From Mytilisepta virgata (Eukaryota > Mollusca > Bivalvia > Mytilida > Mytilidae), in NCBI GenBank assembly GCA_028015205.1, contig CM051518.1, positions 34,314,001-34,378,000 on the forward strand: 64,000 nt of DNA. Direction: 5' to 3'. Position numbers and translations under genes: made by a program. This document shows, piece after piece, positions 34,385-44,874 of the stretch (positions are counted from its first letter, which is position 1; each line of letters begins with the position of its first letter). Under the pieces are notes generated by a model. The model searched no databases and was not told where the DNA came from. It worked only from the letters and a program-made list of their open reading frames with translations.

Positions 34385-34830
34385 GGGGAAGAATTTTAAA
34401 AATCTGTGTAACTACATAGCCAATTGTAACCAGACTTGGCATGAATAGTCCTTAGATGCATGGTCCTCTTTCAGAATTATGTCTGATGACCCGGACAATC
34501 AATCAAGATGGCCACCACAGCCGAACATAGTTTAACATTGGACCCTATGGAAAATTCATCCAAAAATCTTTTTGTTTGAAACTACCGAGTTAATTGAAAC
34601 CAAACTTAGCTCCTTAGGTGGTCCTCTCTCAGAATTGTAGCCACTGACCTGGCCTGTCAATCAACATGGCCACCAAAGCTGAACATAGTTTAACATAGGG
34701 GGCCCTATTTGAACTTTAATGTGCAGATCATAATACTTAAACTTGGCTATTTGGAACCAGGCTAATGGCAGCAATGGTCCTCTTTCAGTGCCTAATCTGT
34801 AATGCATTTTGGGGCAATATTTCGGCCCTG
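34385..34830 (+). repeat. F5-type core fragment
   Basis: Phrases such as CTTGGCATGAATAGTCC, AAGATGGCCACCACAGCC and GAACATAGTTTAACATTGGA match the cores of F5 elements elsewhere. No head or tail is seen. Confidence 0.6.
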
Positions 34831-34879
34831 TTCCCAATTGGAAAAAAATGTTATTTTTCCAAATATCATGTAATAAAAT

Positions 34880-35447
34880 CCCAATTCTGTAGTGTCCAAC
34901 TATTTTCGTATAAATATTGTCGAAGATCACATTGAATTTCGTTTTGTTTGCATAATATATACTGGTCCCCTAAAGTTCCTTGTAAGCGGTCATAACGTAA
35001 TGAATCTGGTTTATATATTATTGGTTCGTTTTCCGTTTACTCATTTCTCGTCTATAGTTAAGGGTACCAGATTGTGTAGTGTGACAAATAATGTCTTACA
35101 ATTCAAAGTACTACATGAAGAAGCTGCCAAAATCGGCTCCTTCTGGAATCTAAACCCTGTCCTCATTTGGATTTTTTAGACCGGCAATTGAAGCCATAAT
35201 GTGGAAGATGCTACATGTAATAGAAATACCGAAGTGAATGTCATACAGCCACCGGAAAACAAGTCACTGACAACTGAAACATTCACCGATCATGCTTTTT
35301 ATCAACAGGACATTACTGTCAGTGTTCACAATCCTGAAGTAGCTGAAATACATGAAATACCAGCTAAAATACCTCGGAAGAATAATAATCAACTTGTCAG
35401 TATGTTCAAATATAAAAGCCCAGGAAAATTGAGCTTTAGATTTTGAG
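34880..35447. other. Unrecognised stretch with small open frames
   Basis: Plus-strand open frames at 34892-35179 and 35201-35446 are 95 and 81 residues. The second (MEDATCNRNTEVNVIQPPEN onward) has unbiased composition but matches nothing I recognise. It stops just before the hAT-like TIR at 35453. It could be part of a decayed transposase or a host exon; no splice evidence decides. Confidence 0.3.
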
Positions 35448-35452
35448 AAATA

Positions 35453-36793
35453 CAGTGTTTTCCCTAGGCCCATTTAGCATAGCGGGACCGCCATGCTTAA
35501 AAAATAGCCGCTATGCAATACACATCGCCGCCATGCATGCCGCCATGCTTCAAAAATTTCTCAATGGGGTATTCTATTGAGAAGTAATTTCCATTGTTAT
35601 TTTGATAACGAAGATTTTAAATAATCATACTATCGCAAATCAACTTAGCAGGAAGCAACACTTTTATATGATGTGTATTGTAAAATGATGTAATACTGCT
35701 CCATGTGATGATAAGTCAATTGGAGAATAAATAAAATTTAATTAAACCAACATCTCGATATAATTTGTCTTTTGATTAAAGATTGTGTAACTAAATATAG
35801 AACGTGTATTGACCAATGAAAAATAATCCATAAGAATAGTAATACTTTGTGTATCTAAATATAGAACGTGTATTGACCAATGAAAAAAATCGATCAGAAT
35901 AGTAATACACACGATGTAATAAAGGACATTTCCCTGACTTTTTATCAAATTTAGTAGTTTCATTTATTTCAAAAACTTGAATGTTGTGTAGAAATGCTTG
36001 CTTGTTTACTAGTATAAAAATATGAGTCGAATTTTTAGGGAGGAAAGAAATTGCAATTTGAAGATTATTTTTCATGACAAAACAGTGTCGGGGAAAAATG
36101 TCGTAAAAAATATGACATAAATTGTCAGTTTATTTCATGTATATAAATATCCTGTATTGAGATAAATGGAAAGCAGTGGCATGTAAATTCTATGCCACCC
36201 TGACGATCAACAGAAGTGTCAAAAATATAGCGGACAAATTATTGAAAAATACCCTGACGAATACCTTTTCCGCTACTGGCTCAGTACCGAATTTACGAAT
36301 CTGGCTTGACACGGTGTCGTCAACAACACCATATAAGATGTGTTTGCCGAAAGCAAATCACATTCAATGCAGATTTTTCAGGGAATACAATGTCCAAATT
36401 CTCATGTCTGAACAACATGAAAACTGCATCAAGAAACAGACTCTCACAACATGTACTTAACTATTTGATGACAATCTCCATTGAAGGGACACATTTAGAT
36501 GAATTTGACTTTGGTGCATGTGTAAGACAGTTTGGAAAATTGAAAAACAGAAAAATTTGTACTGAGTGAACTCTTAAATGTTGTATAAATTTAGCTGATA
36601 TTTGAGATTAAATATATAAAATTGTAGTTCTACCAGTTATTGTGTTTTTTAATAACTCCTTTTAGTGTAATGCAATGTGAAGCACTTATCAGTCGCCGCG
36701 CCGCGCCACGCCATGATGCGCCACGCAGCGCCGCGCGCTACAATTGTGATGATCATGCCCCCATGCATGAAAAAATTTCTGGGGAAATCACTG
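35453..36793 (+). mobile_element. hAT element, 1.34 kb, internally decayed, 5-bp target duplication
   Basis: The ends are CAGTGTTTTCCCTAG on the left and, read inward from the right, CAGTGATTTCCCCAG. The flanking direct repeat is aaata (35448-35452, 36794-36798). The interior has a ~64-bp direct duplication (ATATAGAACGTGTATTGACC at about 35796 and 35861) and a hAT transposase C-terminus near the right end. GCCGCCATGC-like sequence occurs near both ends. Confidence 0.8.
36306..36569 (+). pseudogene. hAT transposase C-terminal dimerisation domain relic
   Basis: The translation includes KFSCLNNMKTASRNRLSQHV, then LNYLMTISIEGTHLDEFDFG and ACVRQFGKLKNRKI. The RxFSCLNxxKTxxRNRL...LxxLxxISIEG pattern is the conserved C-terminal dimerisation region of hAT transposases and of derived zinc-finger proteins of the ZNF862/KIAA1586 kind. 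Only this end survives; the DDE catalytic core is not found upstream. It lies inside the TIR-bounded element 35453-36793. Confidence 0.75.
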
Positions 36794-36799
36794 AAATAA

Positions 36800-37269
36800 A
36801 TAAAAACTACATACAACTATGTGATTTCTTTGATAGAAAATGCAAGGATATATACATTAGGCCATTTATTTTTAATTAATTGGTTTTTAAAAAACAGGGT
36901 CGCTCGGTGGGGAAAAAAAGAGGGAAAATCATGTACAACGAAGACTGATTTTGATCTTGGTTATATTGCCAAATATACAAAGGTTGCAAATGATCAGTTA
37001 ATCAGTTAATCCCCTCTTTTGAAACCCAAATGTCAGAACATCTATCTTGAAAGGTGTTGTTCAGTAGACTGTTCCCTTTTTAACAGTTTAAGGGATACGA
37101 CTGGTCAACTACGACAACATAAAATGAGTGGATTCTATATTTTTATGTAATCAAGATATTTATACAAAACGAACTTAAAAGCCGCATTGATTCTATAAGG
37201 AAATTCGTTTCATAATATTTTTTTTGGGAAATTGGCATCAACTAATGGCTATAAATAGATTTTATTGAT
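36800..37269. other. No gene seen
   Basis: This is AT-rich spacer between two hAT-like elements. Short frames have no recognisable homology. Confidence 0.45.
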
Positions 37270-37274
37270 GGATG

Positions 37275-37461
37275 CAGCGTTTTCCCTAGAGGGTTTTTGC
37301 ATGGTGGTACCCCCATGCATTAATTTCAGGCCCCAATGCTGGAAATTTTGAAATTCCTTAAAATACTATATAATTTTTTTTACCCCCATCCTTCAGAAAA
37401 CTTGACTACCATCCTTTCAGTCAATCCCCCAAGCTTTATAAAATTTCTAGGGAAAACACTG
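37275..37461. mobile_element. 187-bp hAT-like MITE, 5-bp target duplication
   Basis: The ends CAGCGTTTTCCCTAG and, read inward from the right, CAGTGTTTTCCCTAG match the TIRs of the element at 35453-36793. The flanks are the direct repeat ggatg (37270-37274, 37462-37466). It is a deletion derivative or MITE of the same family. Confidence 0.82.
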
Positions 37462-37469
37462 GGATGATA

Positions 37470-37925
37470 TATTTTAAGATGCATTGGAATATAATCTTTT
37501 ATGAAATTTTGATGCAAAAAGGATTTTAATTTATTTTTATTTTTGGGATGGCTGATTTCAGAGGGTTGGCGGTAAGAAAAAACCAAAATTTTCAATTTTA
37601 TTTTTTTTTTCTTCAAATCACAAAATTCAGGTTGGTGGATCCGTAAACCAACTAATTAAAAATAAATGGCCTTAGAGAGTAAAACATAAATTTTGTTGTA
37701 GAAATATCATTGAACTTAACTATTACAGTTTTTCCCAATTTTGAACAATTCGCATATAAAATTCCCAATCTTATGGGTACAGGACCCTATATGCAAAAGA
37801 TCAGATTAATCCCGGTCTTTTAGAAATGTGTTTGATAACCTTGAATGTCAACTAAGATGGCCACCACAGCCTAACTTAAATTATGAAATTTGCCCTGTTA
37901 TACCCTATTTTTCAAGAAATTCAGC
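37470..37925. other. No gene seen
   Basis: This is AT-rich sequence with a few F5-like phrases near 37857-37880 (AAGATGGCCACCACAGCC). Nothing else is recognised. Confidence 0.4.
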
Positions 37926-37931
37926 CCTATA

Positions 37932-39558
37932 AAAAGGTTTATGACCACAAAAGGAAGGTTGGGATTGATTTTGGGAGTTTTGGTCCCAACAGTTTAAGAA
38001 TTAGGGGCCAAAAAAGGGCCCAATAAGCATTTTTCTTGGTTTTCACACAATAACTCTAGTATAAGTAAATAGAAATCTATGAAATTTTAACACAAGGTTT
38101 ATGACCACAAAAGGAAGGTTGGGATTGTTTTTGGGAGTTTTGGTCCCAACAGTTTAGGAATTAGGGGCTAAAAAAGGGCCCAAATAAGCATTTTTCTTGG
38201 TTTTTCACAATAACTTTAGTATAAGTAAATAGAAATCTATGAAATTTAAACACAAGGTTTATGACCACAAAAGGAAGGTTGGGATTGATTTTGGGAGTTT
38301 TGGTCCCAACAGTTTAGGAATTAAGGGCCAAAAGGGTCCAAAATTAAACTTTGTTTGATTTTAACAAAAATTGAATTCTTGGGGCTTTTTGATATGCTGA
38401 ATCTAAACATGTACTTAGTTTTTTTATTATGGACCCAGTTTTGAAGTTGATCCAAATCGGGGTCCAAAATTAAACTTTGATTTCAGCAAAAATTGTACAT
38501 GTATATATGGGGTTCTTCGATATGCTGAATCTAACCATGTATTTAGATTTTTTATATTTGGGCCCGGTTATCAAATTGGTCCACATTGAGGTTTAGAGGG
38601 TCCAAAATTGAACTTTATTTGATTTCATCAAAAATTGAATTCTTGGGATTCTTTGATATGCTGAATCTAACCATGTAGTTAGATTTTGGATATTGGAATA
38701 CCACAAAGGGATGGTAAGAATTGTCTTTGGTAGTTATGGCTCAAACCGTTAAGGAATAAGGTGCAAAAAAGGGGGGAAAAGGGTTTCCAGGTCAATGGAC
38801 AATTACTTAAGTACAAAACATAATTTAAAAGGCAGTGTAAGGTTGGTAATTGAAACTCATTTGAATATCTCACCTAAACTGCTTTTAAATTATTTATATT
38901 GGAAATTTGTCAAAAACTTTATTATTAAATTTCTGATTTATATTTAAAAGCAAATAATAATGATAAGGCAAGAGATACACACCAAACAGGATGTGTAAAT
39001 TATTATAATAAGTATTGTGCAATAGCAAGAAATTTTCACTTGCACAGTATTGCGCAATAGCAAGAAATCTTCAATTGCACAGTATTGCGCAATAGCAAGA
39101 AATTGATATTTGGGCCCGGTTATCAGATTGGTCCACATTGAGGTTTAAAGGGTCCAAAATTGAACTTTATTTGATTTCATCAAAAATTGAATCATCAAAA
39201 ATTGAACTATTAGGGTTCTTTGATATGCCGAATCTAACCGTGTATTTAGATTCTTAATTTTTGGTCCTGTTTTCAAATTGGTTTACATTAAGGTCCAAAG
39301 GGTCCAAAATTAAACTTCTTCAAAATTTTCCATTTTAAATTGATTATTTTTGATTTATATATAAAAGAAAATAATACTGATATGGTTTGAATAGGTAAAT
39401 TAAAATTTTTTAAGTTTTTAGACCACATTAATTCTGTGTCAGAAACCTGTGCTGTGTCAAATATTTATTCACAATCCAAATTCAGTTCTGTATCAAGCTT
39501 GAATGTTGTGTCCATACGGCCTCAGCGGAGCATTTTATTGGCACTTATTTTTTGTGCC
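37932..39558 (+). mobile_element. Family F1 element, 5'-truncated and rearranged
   Basis: The tandem core (GGTTTATGACCACAAAAGG at 37937, 38096 and 38260) continues through AAACATGTACTTAG-type units to 38700. After an unrelated or decayed section with GCACAGTATTGCGCAATAGC repeats (39009-39105) come the 3' sequences and the CAGCGGAGCATTTTATT tail at about 39520-39540. The palindromic head is missing. Confidence 0.7.
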
Positions 39559-39566
39559 ACATTTTT

Positions 39567-39985
39567 ATACCCCCCGCAACCAAAGTTTGGGGGGTATATA
39601 GGAATCACCTTGTCCGTCCGTCTGTCCATATATATCTTGTAAGCGCAACTCCTCCTAGACTGCTCAATGGATTTCAACGAAACTTTACAGAAAGGAAGTA
39701 CATCATCCAAAGATGTGCATGAAGAAAAATCTTTGCTTTCCGATATCACACAAGGGAGATAATTGGACTTCTATTTTTTTTTGGCTTATACATTATATAT
39801 GAACCTCGTAAGTGCAACTCCTCCTAGACCGCTCAATGGATTTCAACGAAACTTTACAGAAAGGAAGTACATCATCCAAAGATTTGCATGAAGAAAAATC
39901 TTTGCTTTCCGATATCACACAAGGGAGATAATTGGACTTCAAAGCGGGGGATATCCTTTGTGAGCTTTGCTCACAGTACATCTAG
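39567..39985 (+). mobile_element. Family F3 hairpin/tandem-core element
   Basis: The head is a hairpin with stem TATACCCCCC/GGGGGGTATA directly after a T run, then a GTCCGTCCGTCTGTCC microsatellite and two ~169-bp units (GCAACTCCTCCTAGAC). Close to the 3' end are a degenerate GCGGGGGATAT (inverted head), the hairpin TGTGAGC-TTT-GCTCACA and the terminus GTACATCTAG. A second copy lies at 62478-62756. Confidence 0.85.
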
Positions 39986-39989
39986 GTTT

Positions 39990-40375
39990 TTCGGTTTTTA
40001 TTTCACATTCTCTCCTGTTTGAATGTAGCAACCTGTAATATGCCGGTTTTTATTTTTCGATCTCCATGTTTGACCACCTTTATTTCTTGTGCTGTCAATA
40101 TTTTGTTGAAATAAAAATCGATAAACATCTTCTGACATGATGAATCCGATATGGCAACGTGTCTGATATCTCAAGCGGACTGGATAGTTTTACATTCATC
40201 TTAGAAGTAGTAGTAAGATGCATCAAAGTGTCAACTAAATTGAGTTGAAATTATTAAAATGTAATTGTACTTTATTGCTAAAAATTTCCTTAATAAAAAG
40301 TAAAACTATATTCAGAACAGTATATCTGCTGTATCCCAATTTTATCATAGCCTAATTATTAGCAGACCTTATTGT
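39990..40375. other. No gene seen
   Basis: This is a short spacer between the F3 copy and a degenerate F5 element; nothing is recognised. Confidence 0.4.
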
Positions 40376-41445
40376 GAGTTATTGTCATCACTTGCCGTTC
40401 GTCATTTATCGTCGTAAACTTTCCTTTAAAGATCTTCTCCTCTGAAACCACTGGGCTAATTGGAACAAAACTTATCAGCATTGGTCCTTAGGTGGTCCTC
40501 TTTCAGAAGTGTATCAAATGACCCCTTCCAAGATGGCCGCCAGAGCCGAACATAGTTTAAAATAGGACCCTATGGGAAATTTACTAAAAGAACTTATCTG
40601 AAACCACTTGGCCAATTGGAACAAAACTTGGCAGCAAGGGTCCTTAGGGTGTCCTCTTTTGGAATTATATCCAATGACTCTGCCAGTCATTCAAGATGAA
40701 AAAAAAAGAACTTATTGTCTGAAACATCTTGGCTAATTGGAACAAAACCTGCTTAGGTGGTTCTCTTTCAGATATATATCCAAGATGGCCGCCAGAGCCG
40801 AAGTTAGTTTAACATAGAACCCTATGGGAAATTTACTAAAAGAACTTGTCTGAAACCACTTGGCCAGTTGGAACGAAACTAGGCAGCAATGGTCCTTAGG
40901 CAATGTGAGCTTTTGTCATCACTTGGCATCTGTCCGTCCGTCTGTAAACTTTTACATTTTCATCTTCTCCTCTGAAACCCATGGACCTATTAAACTGATG
41001 GAAGGTCCTTTACAAAGTTTGGATAAATCATCCCGGTCCGTGAAACAAAATGGCAGCTATGAGCATTTACATGTTCTGATTGGTCGAAATTTAAAACTTC
41101 TCCTCTGAAACCCTAAAGCTAAATGAACTGATTTTTTGTATGGAGCATCTATGGAAGGTCCTTTACAAAGTTTGCACAAATCAACCCGGTCCGTGAAACA
41201 AAATGGCCGTCATGAAACACCAAGACCTGTTAAACTGAAACTTGGCCTGTAGCATGTATGGAAGGTCCTTTACAAAGTTTGCATAAATCATCCCGGTCCT
41301 TGAAACAAAATGGCTGCTATGAGCATTTACATGTTCTGATTGGTCGAAATTTAAAACCTCCCTGTGAAACCCTAAAGCCAAATAAACTGATTTTTGGTAT
41401 TTGAGCAGGTGAGCGATACAGGCTCAGCCCACTGAGCCTCTTGTT
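40376..41445 (+). mobile_element. Family F5 element
   Basis: A degenerate head (GTGAGTTATTGTCATCACTT, then CGTTCGTC) precedes a core of repeated phrases (CCACTTGGCCAATTGGAAC, CAAGATGGCCGCCAGAGCC). A second head-like start occurs at 40906 (TGTGAGCTTTTGTCATCACT, TCCGTCCGTCTG), so two copies may be joined. The tail has CAGGTGAGCGATACAGG, the hairpin GGCTCAG-CCCA-CTGAGCC (41422-41439) and TCTTGTTT. Confidence 0.8.
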
Positions 41446-42205
41446 TAACTCTGTATGTTTATCAGAAGTGCTAATAATGCTCCTAGGAACCACAAGTTGA
41501 ATAAGTTATAATGTAAACTAACCCAAATGATTTTAGTGATAAACGGCAATATTGATTTGTTTGATGTATCCTTATTTCTCGTGCATCTTTTTAGGTAAAT
41601 TGTTATCCCTTCACCGTGTTTTTAAATATTATTTCGCGTTATTCTGTGCCCATACACCCCCTGTACCACCCTCTTAAAATGTACTTTCTTTCTTTGGAAT
41701 GGCCATTCCAGTCTTCAACTCCTCCTCGACCTAAGATTGATGTGAAAATGTTCCATGGAACACTCAAACCTAAATTTATCTCCTTGACCATTAATCTTTT
41801 TTTGTCATAATTTTGTTTATTTCTCTGTTGTTATGGAATTCTATTATTTTGAAAAATTATAACGTGATTCTGTCACAGTTCAACATAAACATCAAACACT
41901 CAAGAGGTATACTTTGAATACAGTACTTCAGTGCTGAACCACTTGCAGCACTACTTTGAATACAATACTTCTTTACCAATCCTGTAACTGCACTGCTTAG
42001 AATACCAAACCACAAACATCACTTGGAATAAAGTACTTATCCATTTATCAGATGATAGCCTATATCTATGCACTATCTGTATTATCAAGTATCAAATTTT
42101 GATCATGCAAAGATGTGTCATCCAGATGAAATTACACATGTATATGCAGCTAAAAAAAGCCCTCATCATGGAGAGATTGATGAGATACTTCTCCCAGATT
42201 TTTGT
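41446..42205. other. Unrecognised spacer
   Basis: No gene is supported. A few echoes of TTGAATACAGTACTT/TTGGAATAAAGTACTT occur at 41915-42040. Confidence 0.4.
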
Positions 42206-43355
42206 CCCCCGCCGCAATGCGATGCGGGGGATATGGTAATGCCGGGCGTCCGTCCGTCCGTGCTTCCATCCGTCCGTCCGTCCGTCCGTCCACCTTGTAA
42301 GCGCTCTAGCAAATTTATTTCTTGACCGATTTGGATAATATTTATACAGTAGCTTTAACTCAATGATACCTCAAGGGAGTTCGAAGATGAGTCATGTCGA
42401 AATATTTTTGTAGGAGTTATGCCCCTTAATAACTTAGAAAATTGACAAAATTTTCATGTAAGCGCTCTAGCAAATTTATTTCTTGACCGATTTGGATAAT
42501 ATTTATACAGTAGCTTTAACTCAATGAAACCTCAAAGGAGTTCGAAGATGAGTCATGTCGAAATATTTTTGTGGGAGTTATGCCCCTTAATAACTTAGAA
42601 AATTGACAAAATTTTCATGTAAGCGCTCTAGCAAATTTATTTCTTAACCGATTTGGATAATATTTATACAGTAGCTTTAACTCAATGATACCTCAAGGGA
42701 GTTCGAAGATGAGTTATGTCGAAATATTTTTGTAGGAGTTATGCCCCTTAATAACTTAGAAAATTGACAAAATTTTCATGTAAGCGCTCTAGCAAATTTA
42801 TTTCTTGACTGATTTGGATAATATTTATACAGTAGCTTTAACTCAATGATACCTCAAGGGAGTTCGAAGATGAGTCATGTCGAAATATTTTTGTAGGAGT
42901 TATGCCCCATAATAACTTTGAAAATTGACAAAATGTTCATCTAAGTGTTCTAGAAAATTTATATTCTCCTTGCATTGGAATAATATTTATACACTTGGAC
43001 CTAAAGGGAGGTTTTATACATAAACTCCTATCGAAACTTATAAAATTGAAAAATACTGTCTTTAAGAGTTTGTTAGGCGGAATACTTTTGATCAAAGCAT
43101 TTCTGTTTATTGAAAAGGAGTAAATGTACATTTGTATAAATTCTCAATACACATGGTAAAATAAGATTTCATCACTATACCCATATTGTATAAATGTCTT
43201 CATACCACTCATTAACTTGTAAAAAACTTTAGCAATAACCACAAATTGTTTGTCCTTCTATTCTCTCTCTTTGAGAAAATTTTGTTATGTTTCACTTGTC
43301 CAAGGGTTTCTGATGCTCTAGCGGCGGGGGACTTCGGAACGCTGTTCGATTTTTA
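42206..43355 (+). mobile_element. Family F2 hairpin/tandem-core element
   Basis: The hairpin head (stem TCCCCCGC/GCGGGGGA, 42207-42234) follows a T run. A CGTCCGTCC microsatellite comes next (42247-42290), then four 161-bp units starting GTAAGCGCTCTAGC at 42297, 42458, 42619 and 42780. A partial unit and a unique 3' region follow. The tail carries GCGGCGGGGGACTTCGG (inverted head) and GAAC-GCT-GTTC near 43340. It is the inverted relative of 14922-15923. Confidence 0.9.
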
Positions 43356-44394
43356 TGTTTTAATTCCATACACTTTATAAGAACTTAATCTTAACAGGAG
43401 ATTTATGGAAATGGATTAATATGGCTACAAATCCCAATGGTTTTTTCTGTTTTTTTCAGAAGAATTCTGAATTTGGAAGTCCAGATTAGTCCATTAAGGT
43501 TTCTTTATTATACATCATGAAGTGGCTGCCAATTTTTTTTTTTTTTTTGTTCATTTTTCCTGGTTGTCAAATCGTCTCTGATACCCAGAAGTTACATTCA
43601 TTAAAAAGGATTTTTGTCGGGTGGCAAACATAAGTCTGAAATTGTTTTCCACCAAACCACTAACAGCAAATTTTGGATCCAGGTATTTTACCTTTTGAAC
43701 CAGATTTTCAATGATGTGATAGTGGATATACAAATAAAAAAATCATTTTCATTTTGTCAATGTAGAAATAATTGCACAAACTGGCTTTTAAGCAACGTTT
43801 TTTAAATTACTTTTTAGATATGCAGTATGATTGAAGTCAAGAAAACAAGTATTTGACTGAAAGAAATTATTGAACAAAGATGAGAGAAAATGATTGGTAT
43901 GTATTTTGATGACTGTATTTATAGTATCTTTCTTTTACCAATCTAAAAATGGGCTTTTGATGAAAATATATTTCTGTGCACAAAATTAAGATGTAGCTTG
44001 GTTCACACTCCATTATTTTAGTTTACTTAAACCAAGAGACCTAAAATTGAAATATGGTGTTCTGAATTTATAAACATTATATTTGCGTTATATAAGAGTA
44101 TATTTGAAACAAAAATGTAGAATGATTCCTTTGCAATAGAGACGTAATGATTCACTGTAGAGTACTGAAATGCTGTATTTTCCGCCAGCGTTCAGTACAC
44201 TGTACACAGGGACTGCTTACGATACGAACGATAGTCATGTGCAATTACAATTTCAAAATTAACAAAATAGTTTCATACATGAAAAATAAATAAATTCTGC
44301 AGTTATCTGATGGAAAAATTGTGATAGCACATTCTATTCTCCCAAAATATTTTGAAAAAACCATGGTTATCTATGTAAGCAAATTTTAAGTACT
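43356..44394. other. No gene seen
   Basis: This is about 1 kb of apparently unique AT-rich DNA with no exon or repeat recognised. Confidence 0.45.
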
Positions 44395-44521
44395 TATAGA
44401 GCCATGGTCCTCTTTCAGAATTATGTCCAATTATACAGATGTTTGTTTCTTAGGGGCTTTTATGGCTGTTGATTTGCAAATCGGATCCAGGTGAGCAATA
44501 CAGGCTCATGGGAGCCTCTAG
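44395..44521 (+). mobile_element. Family F5 3' end fragment
   Basis: ATGGTCCTCTTTCAGAATT is followed by CCAGGTGAGCAATACAGG, the hairpin GGCTC-ATGG-GAGCC and the terminus CTCTAG (44516-44521). Only the 3' end is present. Confidence 0.7.
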
Positions 44522-44874
44522 TATTATTTATTACACCAAAAAATTTCATACTACCGGTACAACTGCATACAGCAAGAAATTACAACAGGAAGTTTACAAA
44601 ACAAACATGTTTCATTTCGACTTCCAGAACAGACATGAAATAAAACCTGGAAATTTGAAAAATCGAAGAAAATCTAATTGATTTTGGAACTATATAGAAC
44701 TAAGATGTAAATCTATGAATCTGTTTTAATCGACCCAGACGTATATCTTTTTTTCCCCCAAAAAACCAACAGAACTATGATCAAGTTTTGTATCTCTGTG
44801 ATAATTAAGTCACCCCTTCGTAGATGGGAGACATATTGTTTTTGTAGTATTTCTTCTTATTTTTAGCTCACCTG

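Noticed and set aside
35201..35446. A coding exon (81-residue frame)
   Set aside because: No homology, no convincing splice sites, and it sits directly before a transposon end; left as unrecognised.
42068..42205. A short exon (HPDEITHVYAAKKSPHHGEI frame)
   Set aside because: The composition is plausible but there is no recognised family. The frame runs into the F2 head and the splice context is not convincing.
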